From: Paragordius varius
Lineage: Eukaryota > Nematomorpha
NCBI GenBank assembly: GCA_964247055.1
Contig: OZ176058.1
Span: forward strand, 1,240,001 to 1,304,000
DNA: 64,000 nt
Direction: 5' to 3'
Shown here: piece by piece, positions 26,199 through 64,000 of the stretch
How the letters are laid out: each line of letters starts with the position of its first letter
Position numbering within the stretch: the first letter of the stretch is position 1
Program-made: the position numbers and the translations under genes
The notes under the pieces: generated by a model
Database searches by the model: none
What the model was told of the DNA's origin: nothing
The model's input: the letters and a program-made list of their open reading frames with translations, nothing else

Positions 26199-26649
26199 CC
26201 ATATATGTCACATACAAATGTTTAATTTTTCATATTTCGTTTTTAGAAAGAAAAGAGATATTACAAATTGAGGAATCTTTAGGAAATTTAAATTATATAA
26301 AATAAATTTTGGCAAGTCTAATATATATTATATAATAAATTATTAACCTGCATTTACTATATTGAAAAATTTTGAATTATAGCTAGTCCATATTAAAAGA
26401 GTTTTTATATTATTCTGTGTTAAATAGATGACGTATTTAAAAAAATTACTATATTATATTCACAAAATTTTAATTCACAATTTTTTTATTTAATATGTAA
26501 CACGGAAATTCATAAATATAATTTTATTGTTTAAAAAAGAATCATAAAATTTGAATATTATAATAATATGAAATAATAGAAATATTTTGTAATCTTCAGA
26601 TGAGTTATCGATTGATTTTTTAATTTTAGGCTATTAACAATATTTTATT

Positions 26650-27199
26650 TAACACTTGGATACAACACAAACATAGTCCTTCGTTTCAAATTAAAATAGT
26701 TGGATACCCCAGGCCTGTTTAAAATTTTATTTTTTTAAAAGATATGGAAGGAATCGGACCCATGGCAAAATTTTTAATAAACCGAAATATATAAAAAAAT
26801 TTATTCAAAAATACTCGATATTACTTATTTTGAGCTAAAACTGAAAGGTAAAAATTTAGTCAACAAGACATGTGTCAAATTGTAAAATTAAAAAATAATA
26901 CAAAATAAACCACTTTATCTAAATCTATCAATAAGTTGTTTTAATAGAAAATTTGCTTTAATTCCTTAAATTAAATGAAGACAATATTTTGCAAAGAATT
27001 TGTATAATAAAAATGGCGTCAAAGTAGTTGGACATCGAACATTTTTAAAACCAAATTTTATTTAGATATTTTCATTCATATAAAATTTTATTAGGATAGA
27101 AGCCCAAATTTGGGACCGTTTCCTTCAATAGTTTTTTTAAAATCATAACTTAAATTCAGTCTGGGGTATGTACATATCCCATTTTGAATCGAAGTGTGA
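26650..27199. repeat. F6 dispersed element, copy 3
   Basis: Begins aacacttggatacaacac and ends attttgaatcgaagtgtgaa. The inner 'gttggataccccagg' near the left is mirrored by 'ctggggtatgtacatatccc' near the right. Confidence 0.6.
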
Positions 27200-28560
27200 A
27201 CATATATTAAATAAAAAAAAAATAATATACCTTTGAATATATATTTTCAATTTTTAAATTCAAACTTTATCGTAATTGAATAAAAATAAAGAACCACGCA
27301 ATTGTTCTTGATTTTTAGCACAAATTATATAAAAATATAAAGAAAAAGACAATTATTTTATATAATACTTTATTAACATTTTCACTTTTATACCCTATTT
27401 TTATACTGTTTTTAATTATTTTAAAAATTATTTATCAAACATTGTTCTCATGTATTAGATAAAAAAAGTTTATAATTTTCACAGTTTTGTGACATCTAGA
27501 TTCCAAAATTGGACAGACCTTCAAAATATAAACGAACAGCTGACATTACAATCATAACATATCAAGATTTGGTTATTAAAATGTAGCCTGAAAGTTTTTT
27601 AAAGTTATTTATTCATTTTCTAACCATGATATACATTTATTATGCTGCACAAGCAATTTAAAAAAACAGAGAAACAAAATGGAGGCAAAAAAGTTTGAGA
27701 TGAGGTTTTTTACAATTTTACATTTTTTAGAAAAAATTATATGATGCGCCTTAAAGGCTTAAGACAGCATATTTTGTGATTCGGCTTAATAGCTTAATAT
27801 ACTTTAAAAATATTTTAATAATTCTCTTAGGTCATGAAATTACCCCTAAAGGTGATGAAATGTCAAATACTTTTTAAAAGATAACTAACTGTATTTGTTA
27901 CCCAAATAAACTATTAAATTAACCATATTAATCTATGTAATTGAGTGTGTTACCAATTTACATCCATGTCCCTTTTTCAACCCTAAATCGATGAATTTTA
28001 TATTAAGTTTAAAAAATGGCTTTAAAAAATATAAATCTTTAAAGTTAAAATTGATAATAAAAATTAAATTTTCTCTAAAAAACACCTTACTAAGCCTTAA
28101 TTCTTACTATATAAACTATAATTGTAGAATATGTAAGTGATTGTGAAACCAATCTACTTCCCTATTTAATACTTTGCAATTTAATAAGCTATATGAAAAT
28201 ATTAGCTAAAACAATGCCGCGGTTTTTGGAAGATTAATGTTTTTTAAATTAATTTTAACTTTTGTCCGTTTAATATCAATTTTTACTTTAACAAACATTA
28301 TAATCCTAAAATATATTAATTTTAGAATACACTAATATAACCCAATAAATAGATGACGCATTCCCCATAAAAAAATTTTTTATATTCGTTAAACCTATAT
28401 TTTTTAATATATAGCATCCATATAATTTCAAAAAAGGAAATTGAATTCTGTCCTGATACGAGATAGTTAACTATATTATATCCTAAATATTTGATTGATT
28501 GGCAATAATATATCATAAGTTAAATTCAAACTTTTAAAATAAATATTATTTTATATAAAA
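27200..28560. other. Intergenic stretch, no gene seen
   Basis: Very A+T-rich; a degraded F1 copy near 28040-28300 (right arm 'acttttgtccgtttaatatcaatttttac'). No exon supported. Confidence 0.4.
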
Positions 28561-29280
28561 GAGACATGTTATGGATACTTTCATTTTGGCCTACCTTTGC
28601 ATTTCATAGTCATATTACCTTCCATCAAGACTTTATTAAAGGAAAATTTAAAATATGACATTTAGTGTTGGCATTTAACTGTTTTTTCAAAAAAGTCCGG
28701 TCCTGGTCATGACTATATTTTAATTAATTAAATATAATCTATTAGATTGTGAAAATAATGTTCGAACGACACTTGCGTTTCACTAAAAATGTCATGTTTT
28801 TTCTTAATTTGTATTAGACATTTTTTTTGATAAATGATTTTTGCCACATATTTGTGGCCTTCTGAATCTTTAAATATATAGCTATAAATACTGGATAACA
28901 TATAAAATTTTACTTATTTGTTTACACCTTCTTTCATCATTGAAATATCCAATTATAAAATGTTTTTTTTATTTTATTGGTTCACATATATGGAATAATT
29001 GCATATTCTGCTCAGTGATTGAATGTTTTGTTTTTCTAGCTTAAATGCTAAAAACAATTTTTAATATATTGTGTAATAAGCATATTTAAGCATTAAATAT
29101 ATTTTCTAAAAAATTTAATAAACAATAAAGTCATCTAACTAACTCGATTTCAAAAAACCTACTAGCAATTTTTCAAAAACTGTCTTTTTAAATGACCATG
29201 GTAAAAAATAAATAGTCACTGACCTAGTCATGACCTGATCATGTTTTTAAAATGACAGTGTTTATACCAGGTGGTGTGAG

Positions 29281-29313
29281 GCGCGTTTTTGCTTTAGACT
29301 CATCAGTTGTACC
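29281..29313 (-). ncRNA. Hammerhead ribozyme motif 1 (5' core intact)
   Basis: On the minus strand GTACAACTGATGAGTC keeps the full CUGAUGA box. The second half, GCAAAAACGCGCC, has lost the CGAAA box and stem II pairing, so this copy is not expected to cut. Confidence 0.5.
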
Positions 29314-29668
29314 TAAAATAAACACGGATTGTCAGTTATTTATGATTCTGATATACTGAGTATTTAAGTTTTTAGGACCAGATGTAGTTGGTTAAGTAAG
29401 AACTTCATAGAGGTCACCGATTGTATTATTATCAAACCAATTATCATATCTCCTTTTAATCCATAAGTCAGGATTGGGCTTATATAATTAGGAAATCACA
29501 AATTTGTTGGCAGAAAACGTCAACTTTATATATATATATACATGTTTTGAAGATTATTTTGTTAGCTTACATTTGGATTTAGATGTCTAGGTCAATTCCT
29601 TTCAAGCAATAAGTTATTTTATAAAACAAAATTTCTAAGAGGGCAATATTTTTCACGGGTTATAGTGC

Positions 29669-29704
29669 AAGATGCGTTTCGTCCTTGTTCTGGACTCATT
29701 ATCC
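29669..29704 (-). ncRNA. Hammerhead ribozyme motif 2 (3' core intact)
   Basis: On the minus strand ATGAGTCC-AGAACAA-GGACGAAACGCATC: stem II is GTCC/GGAC with a 7-nt loop, then the GAAA box and a CGCAUC cleavage-site region. The CUGAUGA box is altered (ATAATGA). Confidence 0.6.
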
Positions 29705-30071
29705 ACAAATTGAATACGGGTGTCAGTTAGGATTTTTTATAGATACTGAGAGTTTTTAAGACCAGATGTAGTTTGTTAAGTAAAAACAGAGAATTTAAAG
29801 CCCAGAGATGTCAAACGATTGTTCTACTATCAAACCAATTATCATATATCCTTTTAATCCATAAGTCAGGATGGGGGGCTTATATAATTAGGAAATCACG
29901 AATTTGTTGGCAGAAAACGTCAACTTTTTATTAAATATATAGATATATACGTGTTATGAAGATTATTTTCTTAGCCTACCTTTCCATTTAGACTAGTACT
30001 TCCTTTCAAGCAATAAGTTTTATATAACAAAATTTCTAAAAGGGCAGGATTTTTCATGGGTTATAGTTCAA

Positions 30072-30108
30072 GACGCGTTTCGCCCTTGTTCTGGACTCAT
30101 CCACACAT
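30072..30108 (-). ncRNA. Hammerhead ribozyme motif 3 (3' core intact)
   Basis: On the minus strand GATGAGTCC-AGAACAA-GGGCGAAACGCGTC: stem II GTCC/GGGC with one G-U pair, GAAA box, and a CGCGUC cleavage context much like small type I hammerheads of animals. The first two bases of CUGAUGA differ. TTGAAC after the cut site can pair with GTACAA of motif 1 at five of six positions. Confidence 0.62.
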
Positions 30109-30130
30109 AATAAACACGATTTTTGTTTTT

Positions 30131-30235
30131 TAAAGGCACCTGCCTCTTGCTTGATAGGAACTACTATGACTTCCAAATGCCAAGGTAGGCTAAGAAAATA
30201 ATAACCATGACACGTTTTATATTTAATATAAAGAT
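30131..30235 (+). repeat. Inverted piece of the hammerhead repeat unit
   Basis: 'aaggtaggctaagaaaataat' inverts 'attattttcttagcctacct' near 29960-29985. It lies head-on to the tandem array, as is often seen at Penelope-like element ends. Confidence 0.5.
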
Positions 30236-31747
30236 GGCGTTTTAATCATCCTTATAATAATTAGTAATTAATTTTTATATTTTAATTACCCATTCATTAC
30301 CTATAAAGGTATTTCTTTAAATGCCAGAACGATTTAAAACTTGAATTTTCAATCAAAGTATTTAAGGTATTATGCCGAAAAAAATAAAATATCCCTTCTA
30401 TCCATCCTCGTCGCCAAATAAGATATAGAACGGTATAATGTTATTAAACGCATTATACAAATTTTTTTTTGCAATAAATCTAAAATTGTCATTTCAAACT
30501 TTTTTGCCACCATTATTTTCTTATAAATTTTTATTAAATTGCCAATGCAACAGGTATATAAAAGTATATAATTATAAGAAAATGTACACATTAACAAGTT
30601 TTCAATTTTAATAGCAAAAACTTGATATATTTTGATTTTAATATCAGCTGTTGGTTTTAATCATGTTTTGAAGGTGTCTCAATTTTAAACTCTAGAAGAC
30701 ACAAATAATTATAAGCTTTTTTTATTTGATAAACAATGTTTTATAAAATTTAACTATAATAACTTTCAAAACTGTTGTTTATTAACAAAATTTAGCTTTA
30801 GTATATAAAACTGCCTTAAAAGGTAAACTAGGACAAAAACGTCAAAAGGTCACAAAGTTTTAAAATATTTAAATATATAATACATAAAGCTATGATGCTA
30901 AAGATTAATATTATGCGGGCAAAAATAATTAAAAAACAAATATTATTTTAGTAATTATTTAAAAATGTTATTTTTATTATATATTTATTTTAATCAGTTT
31001 AAATTATTTAAAAAACAGGCTTAATTTATTTTTTTTCTATCAAAAGTCTAAATAAGTTAATTTATATTAAAATTAAAAAAAAATAAAAAAATCTTTTTAT
31101 TAGAAACATATCCTATATCTTTTAATTTTTTGCCATCTGTATTAATTGAATTTCTAAAATAAAAAGATATGTAATTACTTTTTACTGTTGTGCTGCCTTA
31201 TTTTGTTGTTATTTACTTACGTTTTTATAAGGCAAAAAAAATAAAAAATAAAAATAAAACGTAATACAGGTAAAAAAAACAGGTAAATAAAAAATCGTAA
31301 AATATACTTTCTTCTCTTGTACTTTTTTTTCTTTTTATACATTTTTTATGTAAGAATAACTTTTATATTTAAAATAAATCTTTATAATACATTTATATTA
31401 TATATATTGTTTTCAAAAATTTGCTCAAACAATTGAATTCAAAGAATGGGAATATACGTTAGAATTCAAATTTCATTTGAAAAGTAATGTATTTCGCTTT
31501 CACTGATGAAATAAATTTGATATATTTAAAAAAATATATTCCTTCTGTAATATCAGATATTCTGAAATATATTATGAATACCAAAAATCCCGAAATTTAA
31601 TTAAATACATACAGGTATAATACTACATTTTATAATTCTTTAATTATTTTTTAAAAAAAGAATTATAAACCATCGTATACAAATTCGACCTGTGTCTTAA
31701 ATTTTATATTTGTAGATTTTTTGTTTCCAACATTTAAAAACTTGAGA
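30236..31747. other. Intergenic stretch, no gene seen
   Basis: Nearly pure A+T with no recognised repeat ends or exons. Confidence 0.4.
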
Positions 31748-32025
31748 TTACCATTTACACCTCAAATTCACCCTTGAACAATTCAAAATCACCCTTGAAC
31801 GTTTAAATTCACCCTAAAAAGTGTTTTTTAAGATTAAAAATTACCCGTATTCTTACATATATAAAATGAAATTTTAAAATTAAAATTATACTGAAAAATC
31901 AATAAACTCTGCCATAAGGATATATTTTTCATATTAATAATGAGTTATAATAGTTCAAAAAAATATAATTTATTTTCAGGGTGAATTTGAATCATCCAAG
32001 GGGGACTTTGAAATGTAAATGGTAT
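31748..32025. mobile_element. F2 palindromic MITE
   Basis: Good ends: taccatttacacctcaaatt and gactttgaaatgtaaatggta. It sits ~650 bp upstream of the PPP1R16-like start codon. Confidence 0.72.
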
Positions 32026-32676
32026 ATGATCCCATAATGTTAAGATCATATTTTTTTTCATTAACAAATGCATCAATTCACCTTTATATATATGAATAAA
32101 GTAGTTAAATATTTTTATCATGTCATAAACACTTTAAATAAGCTTAATTCTACAAATTTTTTCAATATTTCAAAAATTATGTATCTTTTGTAACAATGTG
32201 GTTACTTTTCATGGCTTAAGGCTATTAGATTACAAATGCATCTCTTAAATAATATCAATATGAGCTTTTTTCGTCTAAAAATTAGTTTGTACAACGGTGA
32301 GTTTAGAGAAATAGATATAAAATTTGGCATGTATGAATATGCATCATAAAATTCACAAAGAGCAGAATATTTCCATAATATATTTATTTTGATTTTATGG
32401 AAAAAAAATGATTTCAATACCGATTTCAAAAAAATTAATCAGATTTTAATGGTTGTCTCCAATCTATTTTTAATAATTATCATATATTTTTAAAACCTTT
32501 CTATTTACTCAGTGTGTGCATTAAAATTAATATTTTTACTCCTTTTACCCAATTAATGATACTTTCACTAGTTTTCAATTTTCTTATTGAAATATTTAGA
32601 TTATCCGGACAAAAAAAGGCATTATAAAAGATAGATTCTAATAAACGCTAATTTGATAAAGCCCTTCTTGTATAAT

Positions 32677-57568
<24,892 letters not shown>

Positions 57569-59551
57569 AATAGATAGAATTATAAAAATATTAATATATT
57601 TGCCATTTTTTAACAAAGTTTTTTGACAAATTGCAAAGCATAGCATAATTTTGAACGTGAAACCTTGAAAAAAAGGTGCCAGTGAGATGGTATCAAAACC
57701 TCAAATCAAATTTTTTTAATTTATATATATATACTACCAAAATATTACAGTATGAGTAAGTAACATTGCTAGTTTTTCATTAACCATTACCAGATATTAT
57801 ATAAATCAATACACCATTTACAGTTCAAATTTTCCCTCGAACAATTCAAATTCACCCTAAAAATAAATTATGTGTTTTCGAACTAAAAAACCTCATTATT
57901 GATATGAAATATAATTTGGCTTAGTATTTTTTCAATATTATTTTAATTTAGCACAAAATTTTTTAATTTACAAAAAATATACGTAGTTTTTAATTAAAAA
58001 CATATGGTGAATTTAAATCGTTCGAATGTGAATGTAATTGTTCTAGGGTTTTCAATAGCTTAAGGGTGACTTTGAATTTTTTCGAGGGTGAAAATTGCCT
58101 GATAGTTATGGCTTTACTGTTTTTAACCAATTATAAATTTTAACTGCATATGATATCTGACATATTTAAAAAAATATAGCAATATTTTACTCATACTGTA
58201 TATTCATATTTTATAATCCTACCCATCTCACTCTAATATCTACAAGTCATTTTTACCAATTTTTTTATACTTGTTTTTTTCTTATAAAATTATATTTATT
58301 CATCTTTTTATAAAGTTCTAATATACCATTCATTTATAGATATATATTATAGATTGAATATGCATTAAGCAATAAATTTTTATATTATATTTTTTTATAT
58401 TTTTTATAGTATGCAGAATTAAAGATATAATTAAAGTTATTTATAAACAAAGGTGCTTTCACAAACGAAATTCTCCATTAATATTTTACATTAAATATTA
58501 ATGTGAAACGGACAAAACGTTAAAATATAACAATTTTTTTTTCAAAAGATAACCATACTTTTTCAAAAGTTTATCCTATTAATATCAATAACAATCGTAA
58601 AATAAGCAATTAATTTCCATTATATATCTCTATACTATACTATGAGTTTAAAACAATTATATATTTTTAAAAAAATCAAGTTTTAAAAAGTATGATTGAA
58701 TTTTAGAAAAAATTATCTCTGTATTTTTTTACATAGGCTAATAATTCCAATTTTGTATAATATAGTTCAGGGTAATTATCAATATACAACAATTCTAATC
58801 CTTATTTAGCAAACCCAATAAGTTATTAATTAAAATCAGTAAAATATATGACTGCTTTAAAAATAAATGTGCTTATTTTTTAAGTTTTACATGTTAAATT
58901 ATAATCTTTACACTGTATTATAAAATAGATAAAAATAGCATTTTAATCTTTAAAATAAATTTTAATAGACTAGTTTTGTCATGTCCGGCGCTGCGACTTA
59001 TTCGAAATTAAATTTTTTGGGTTTCAATATATTATATTTTTATACCTCAGTAAAAACTGGACAAAACCGTGACAAATAAAAATGTTATAAATTTTTTATA
59101 TATTTATCTATCTCTATATGTATGTGCTCTATAAACGTTATTTATTAATTTTGTGGACATGATTTAGTAATATATTTAAATCATGTATCAAACTAAAAGA
59201 ATTTCACTGTATAATTAGAATTAAAAGTGAAAAATTTAGGTATGAAAAAAATGGTTGTTTGACACAATAAATATTAGTCTTTATTTTACGTATTGTCCGT
59301 GTAATTTTAATTTTTACTGCAAAATATTATTTCAAAAAAGTTATTAGGTATCCAGGATTCTCTAGCAAACTCAAAAATCTTAACATAAAATTAAAATTTA
59401 CATTCAAATTTTTATATTATATTTATAGAGATCTATAAATATAATATAAAAATAAATTTTAAAATTAAAATTTTATCAATTAGAATATATGATCTCCATA
59501 TAAATAATTTTTATTTCGAATAAAAAAATCAAATAATTTAAGTGTAGTGTT

Positions 59552-59595
<44 letters not shown>

Positions 59596-59842
59596 AAATA
59601 GGATAAAATTATATATAATTTTATTAATAAAATTATTATAAAATTATACAAATATAAAATTTTATATTTTTTAAAAAGTCAATATCCAGGATTCAAACGA
59701 AACATTTCACATTTATATAAAACTTATATATTAACAATATTATATCTGTAATTATGAATTTTTTTTAATAAATTAATCATGTAACCACAATTTATTAATA
59801 TTATAAAATTTTAGATTTCTAATCAATAATTAAATTTATCTC

Positions 59843-59879
<37 letters not shown>

Positions 59880-60123
59880 TTAGATTCACCCTTGAACAAT
59901 TAAATTTACTGGGAAATAATTTACTTTTAAGATTAAAAATAACCTTTTTTTTATTTTAAAATAAATTAAAATCTTTGTTTTAAAATTAAAATAATATTTA
60001 ATAAATAATAAACGATGCTATAAAGATATATTTTATATTAATGTTTTTATTTCTATAAATCTGAAAAACATAATTTATAATTATAGAATCTCAATATGAA
60101 AATATATAATTAAACTTTACGTA

Positions 60124-60166
<43 letters not shown>

Positions 60167-63100
60167 AAATTAATTTTTATAATCATAGGATTTCAATATT
60201 GTTAGGCAAATTTGAAAGATATACTTTATTTTTATAATATTTTTCTGTGTTATATGCAAATGTGATATACATACTTTGGTTATATATTATAACTTTAACC
60301 CCTTATTTGAATTGTATTATTTTTGATATTTTTTGTGTTATATGTAAATACACAACCTTTGTTACTTGGAATTTTATTGATATAATGCAAATCATGGACA
60401 GTTAAAATTGCTATATATACACCTTAAAAAAACCAAATAAATAGTTCAGTTCATTTCACATTTCTTTTATTATCTCTTATCTTAAAAGATAAAATTGGTG
60501 GCAATTCGAGTACCGAACTAAGCTAGTGCTAGTGGAGGTCTTACTGATACCCAATCGAACATGACAACGCCAATCAATCTCGCTAACCTATGCATCGAAA
60601 AATATAATGATAATATTAAGTTTGAGGAATACGTTGAGTATATGACAAATGTTATGGAGGCAAAAGATATCCCTGTAACAGAACAAGCCCTCAAAACAAC
60701 CTTGCTTGCGTATGGAGGTCTAATGGTGGTACGCAAAATCAACCAACGACTCTATCCGAAAAAGATAAAAGATGCAGAATGGACCGAGATAATGGCAACG
60801 GGTTTAAAGGTATTCAATCCCACAAAGTCGAAATTCCAAAGCAGATTTGAGTTTTTCCGACTTGTGCGGAACAACACCGAATCGTTTACCCAATTTCTAG
60901 AACGGGTAAAAATCGCAGCCGAAGAGGCAAAATTTAAGGATTCAATAGAGGAACGGATTCGAGATGCCTTCGTCATTGGGTTACGGCAACCACAATTGGA
61001 AATTGACATACATTCAAGGTATCCCGATGCCGAGATCAACGGACAACCCGTGCCTCTAGAAACGATAGTGGATCTCGCACTAGCACACGAGGCTGCCAGG
61101 GCTGGCCTTCATAACAATAATGATAATACCAATTATAATAATGGTAGTAATTTAAATCGATTACAACACACCAATAATAATAACAAGGCCATGCGTTCAC
61201 GACAGCCAACAGCAAAACCCCTAACACATTCGTGCAATCGTTGTGGTAATAGCCATGGACCAAACAAATGTCCTGCCTGGAACCGCAATTGCAATAAATG
61301 CGGAAAACCTCATCACTTCGCAAAAATGTGTAGATCAAAAAACACTGCCAAAAATTTGTTCAACCGCCAGATCCATAGAAAAGCAATGCCAACCTCACCA
61401 TGGACCGTAAAAATAATGATAAACAACACAGAACAAACGTTTATCTATGATACTGGAGCTGACATCAGTGTTATCAGCTTTGACACCTGGAAACAAGTTG
61501 GCAAGCCAAATATTAGACCCATACCGCCAGTAAAAGCCTACAATAATAGCATAGTACCTCTACTGGGCGTAACAACAGTCACAGTGCAAATCAATGGGCA
61601 AAACTTGGGGAACGCAGAATGTTGTGTATTGAAAGAAAAAATGTCAAAGGCACCGCTCATTTGTGGCTTGGATTGGATCACGAGATTTAACATCGACATT
61701 CCTAAAGTACGAATTAACTTTCTTAAACTTGATAAAATTATTGAAAATTTCCCTAATCTATTTAAAGAGGAATTAGGTTGTTACATTGAGCCAGTTACAA
61801 TTCATATAGCACCCAATGCCTCCCCCAAAGTTTGGCCTTGCCGCCGAGTACCGTTTCCCCTAAGAGCAAAAGTTGAAAATGAATTACTAAGATTACAAAA
61901 GTTAGACATTTTGGAGCCGATAGATCCCAACCTTACACCTCTGACATGGGCCACGCCCACCGTTAATGTGCTCAAAGCGAATGGAGAGGTAAGAATTTGC
62001 AGCGATTTTAGAGTTACCATCAACAAGTGGCTCACTGAGGACTCTCATATCATTCCAACGTTTGATGATTTAGTGAGTAAGATTGGCGAAGGCCAAGTTT
62101 TCACTAAGATTGACTTGAAAGATGCCTATCTACAAATGCCCATAACCAAAGAATCACAAGATCTCTTGACAATTGCGACTCACAAAGGATTTTTTCGCTA
62201 CAAAAGGATGCCTTTCGGACTGTCAACAGAACCAATAATTTTCCAACGAGTCATGGACCAGGTTATAAAAGATTGTCCCGGCACTTGTGCATATTTAGAT
62301 GATGTTTTAGTAACTGGCAAATCTGAAGAGGAACATTTAATAAATCTTAATAATGTTTTAAATCGGTTAGAATTAGCAGGTTTTAGATTAAGAAAAGATA
62401 AAATAAAAATTGGTGAACCTTCAGTAAGTTATCTGGGATTTGAAATAAGTAATAAAGGTATAAGTCCTTGCAAGAATAAAGTAAAAGCAATCAATGATTT
62501 TAAAAAACCTGTGGATAAAAAATCTTTAAGAAGTTTTCTAGGATTTTTGACGTTTCATGAAAGATTTATACCCAAGCTTCAATTGATTGTAAGTGACTTA
62601 CATAGTTTAACAAGTAAGAACGTTAGATGGAACTGGTCGGAAAAACATGAGAATTGTTGGAAAGCCGCTAAGGAATTATTAAGTGAACAAGTATTTTTAA
62701 CACCATACAATCCGGATAGAAAGTTAGTAATTGAAACCGATGCCTCAGATATAGGGTTTGGATGTATTCTAAGTCATGTTGTAAATGGTGAAAGGAAACC
62801 CATTGCCTATGGTTCAAGAAAATGTAGTACCGCAGAATCGAACTACTCCACGATAGAAAAGGAATTAAAGGCTATTGTTTTTGCATTAGAAAAGTTCCAC
62901 AACTTCATTTATGGTAGAAAGTTTGAAATTTTGACAGACCACTTACCACTTGTGAGGTTAATAAATAGGGATAGAAATTTGAAAGAAATACAAAATGCGA
63001 AAATTTTAAGATGGGTGAACCGTTTGAATGATTATGACTTTGAACTTAGTTATCAGGCGGGTCCCAAAAATAGAGCTGATTACTTATCAAGATGTCCCAG

Positions 63101-64000
63101 TGATGATAATGTCGACACAATCGATAGAGATTACATGGTAACTAGATATCTTAGGTTTCTTAATTGTCATAACGTTCAGTTAAGTCGCGATGAAATTCGG
63201 AGAGAAACGGTTAAAGATAAAATTTTGCAGAAAGTAATTAAGGCGATTCATAACCAAGATTGGAGTGATGTTGAGTTGGCTGGGTTTACGAATCGGAAGG
63301 GAGAGATTTCGTACCAATACGGATTGGTCAGTTTAAACGATCGAATTATCATTCCAGAAAGCTTACAGTCAAACGTGGTCAACTACTTACACAGCGGGCA
63401 CAATAACGTAGAAACAATGAAAGCAATGGCAAGGTTCACTTGTTTTTGGCCGAAATTAGAGAACGATTTGGTAAGAAGATACAGTGAGTGTAGTGCATGT
63501 CAGATAAACAAGCCAAGCCTAGTTGAAAATCCGACTTATCATTGGGATCCAAATGCTGCGATATGGGAACGGTTACACATCGATATAGCGGGACCAGTTG
63601 ACGGGTATTATTGGTTGTTACTGATTGATAGCTCATCCAAATGGGCGGAAGGGTTCATGTTAAAAAAGGTTAATTCGGTAAACATATTGCATAAACTCGA
63701 GGAAACCTTTGCCAGGTTTGGGTTTCCGAGGACGGTTATTAGTGATAATGCTTCTTATTTTAGTAATTCGTACTTCACATCCACTCTAACAAACTTGGGT
63801 ATTAAACACGTGAGGGTAACCCCCTATCATCCTAAAAGTAATGGGATGGTAGAAAGGTTAGTGGGGACCCTCAAGGGCAAGTATAGAAAAATCAAAAATG
63901 ATAATATTTCACCACAAGAAGCCTTCAATACCACTCTATGGTCATATCGTAATTCAATACATGCGACTACAAAAGAAACCCCGTTTCAACTACTCTTCAA

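Larger units (their letters stand above)
29270..30130 (-). repeat. Tandem ~391-401-bp repeat carrying hammerhead-ribozyme motifs
   Basis: Two full units and the start of a third. Hammerhead segments begin near 29283, 29674 and 30075 (spacings 391 and 401). The unit bodies share 'accagatgtagtt', 'caaaccaattatcatat', 'tccttttaatccataagtca' and 'ttgttggcagaaaacgtcaa'. An inverted piece of the unit follows at about 30130-30235, and an older direct piece lies at about 28565-28640. Tandem units with one hammerhead each are typical of animal retrozymes and of Penelope-like element ends; no reverse transcriptase is present in the window. Confidence 0.68.

Overview
The window is very AT-rich animal DNA, probably from an invertebrate. 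It holds a metazoan-type regulatory subunit gene (PPP1R16 family) with spliced exons, Asn-rich low-complexity protein inserts typical of AT-rich genomes, a Ty3/Gypsy element of Mag/K02A2.6 type, and dense miniature transposons. I cannot name the species. Most of the DNA is repeats; only three host genes and one decayed gene copy can be supported.

Layout. 1-5726: minus-strand gene for a secreted Gly-rich, collagen-like protein, with a signal-peptide exon and four microexons of 36-48 nt; it probably runs off the left edge. 5881-6845: a 308-bp unit in three tandem copies. 6846-13546: intergenic, with a segmental duplication and a decayed copy (about 11745-12055) of the next gene. 13555-15680: a decayed hAT transposon with 8-bp target duplications; the decayed gene copy preserves the unoccupied site. 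15797-17922: a three-exon gene for a predicted type I single-pass membrane protein I do not recognise. 17923-32676: intergenic, with a Tc1/IS630-like transposon (21405-23254), a tRNA-derived SINE with a perfect 15-bp target duplication (25283-25470), and a ~400-bp tandem repeat (about 29270-30130) whose units carry hammerhead-ribozyme motifs on the minus strand.

32677-57568: a complete 13-exon PPP1R16 (TIMAP/MYPT3)-like gene, plus strand, 1166 codons, all splice phases consistent. It has the N-terminal helix, a PP1-binding K-S-V-K-F motif, ankyrin repeats, RRxS sites and a C-terminal C-S-I-Q CAAX box. A ~430-residue Asn-rich segment sits between the N-terminal helix and the PP1-binding motif. 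Its introns hold about 20 copies of one palindromic miniature transposon (here F1), several other palindromic families (F2-F5), a Helitron-like 1062-bp higher-order repeat (45401-48142), and tandem copies of the 3' ends of exons 3 and 4 with their 5' splice sites.

57569-60200: repeats and TA microsatellites. About 60200-64000: the left part of a Ty3/Gypsy element whose gag-pol frame is open to the window edge.

Repeat names used below. F1: palindromic, ends TACAGTAAAAATTGAAATTA, ~270-300 bp, about 31 copies, TA flanks. F2: ends ACCATTTACAGTTCAAATTC, ~240-330 bp. F3: ends TACAGTATGAGTAAGTATAC, ~180 bp. F4: ends TACAGTCATG, near-perfect hairpin of ~200-230 bp. F5: a single ~150-bp palindrome. 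F6: ~510-550 bp with ends AACACTTSGATT.
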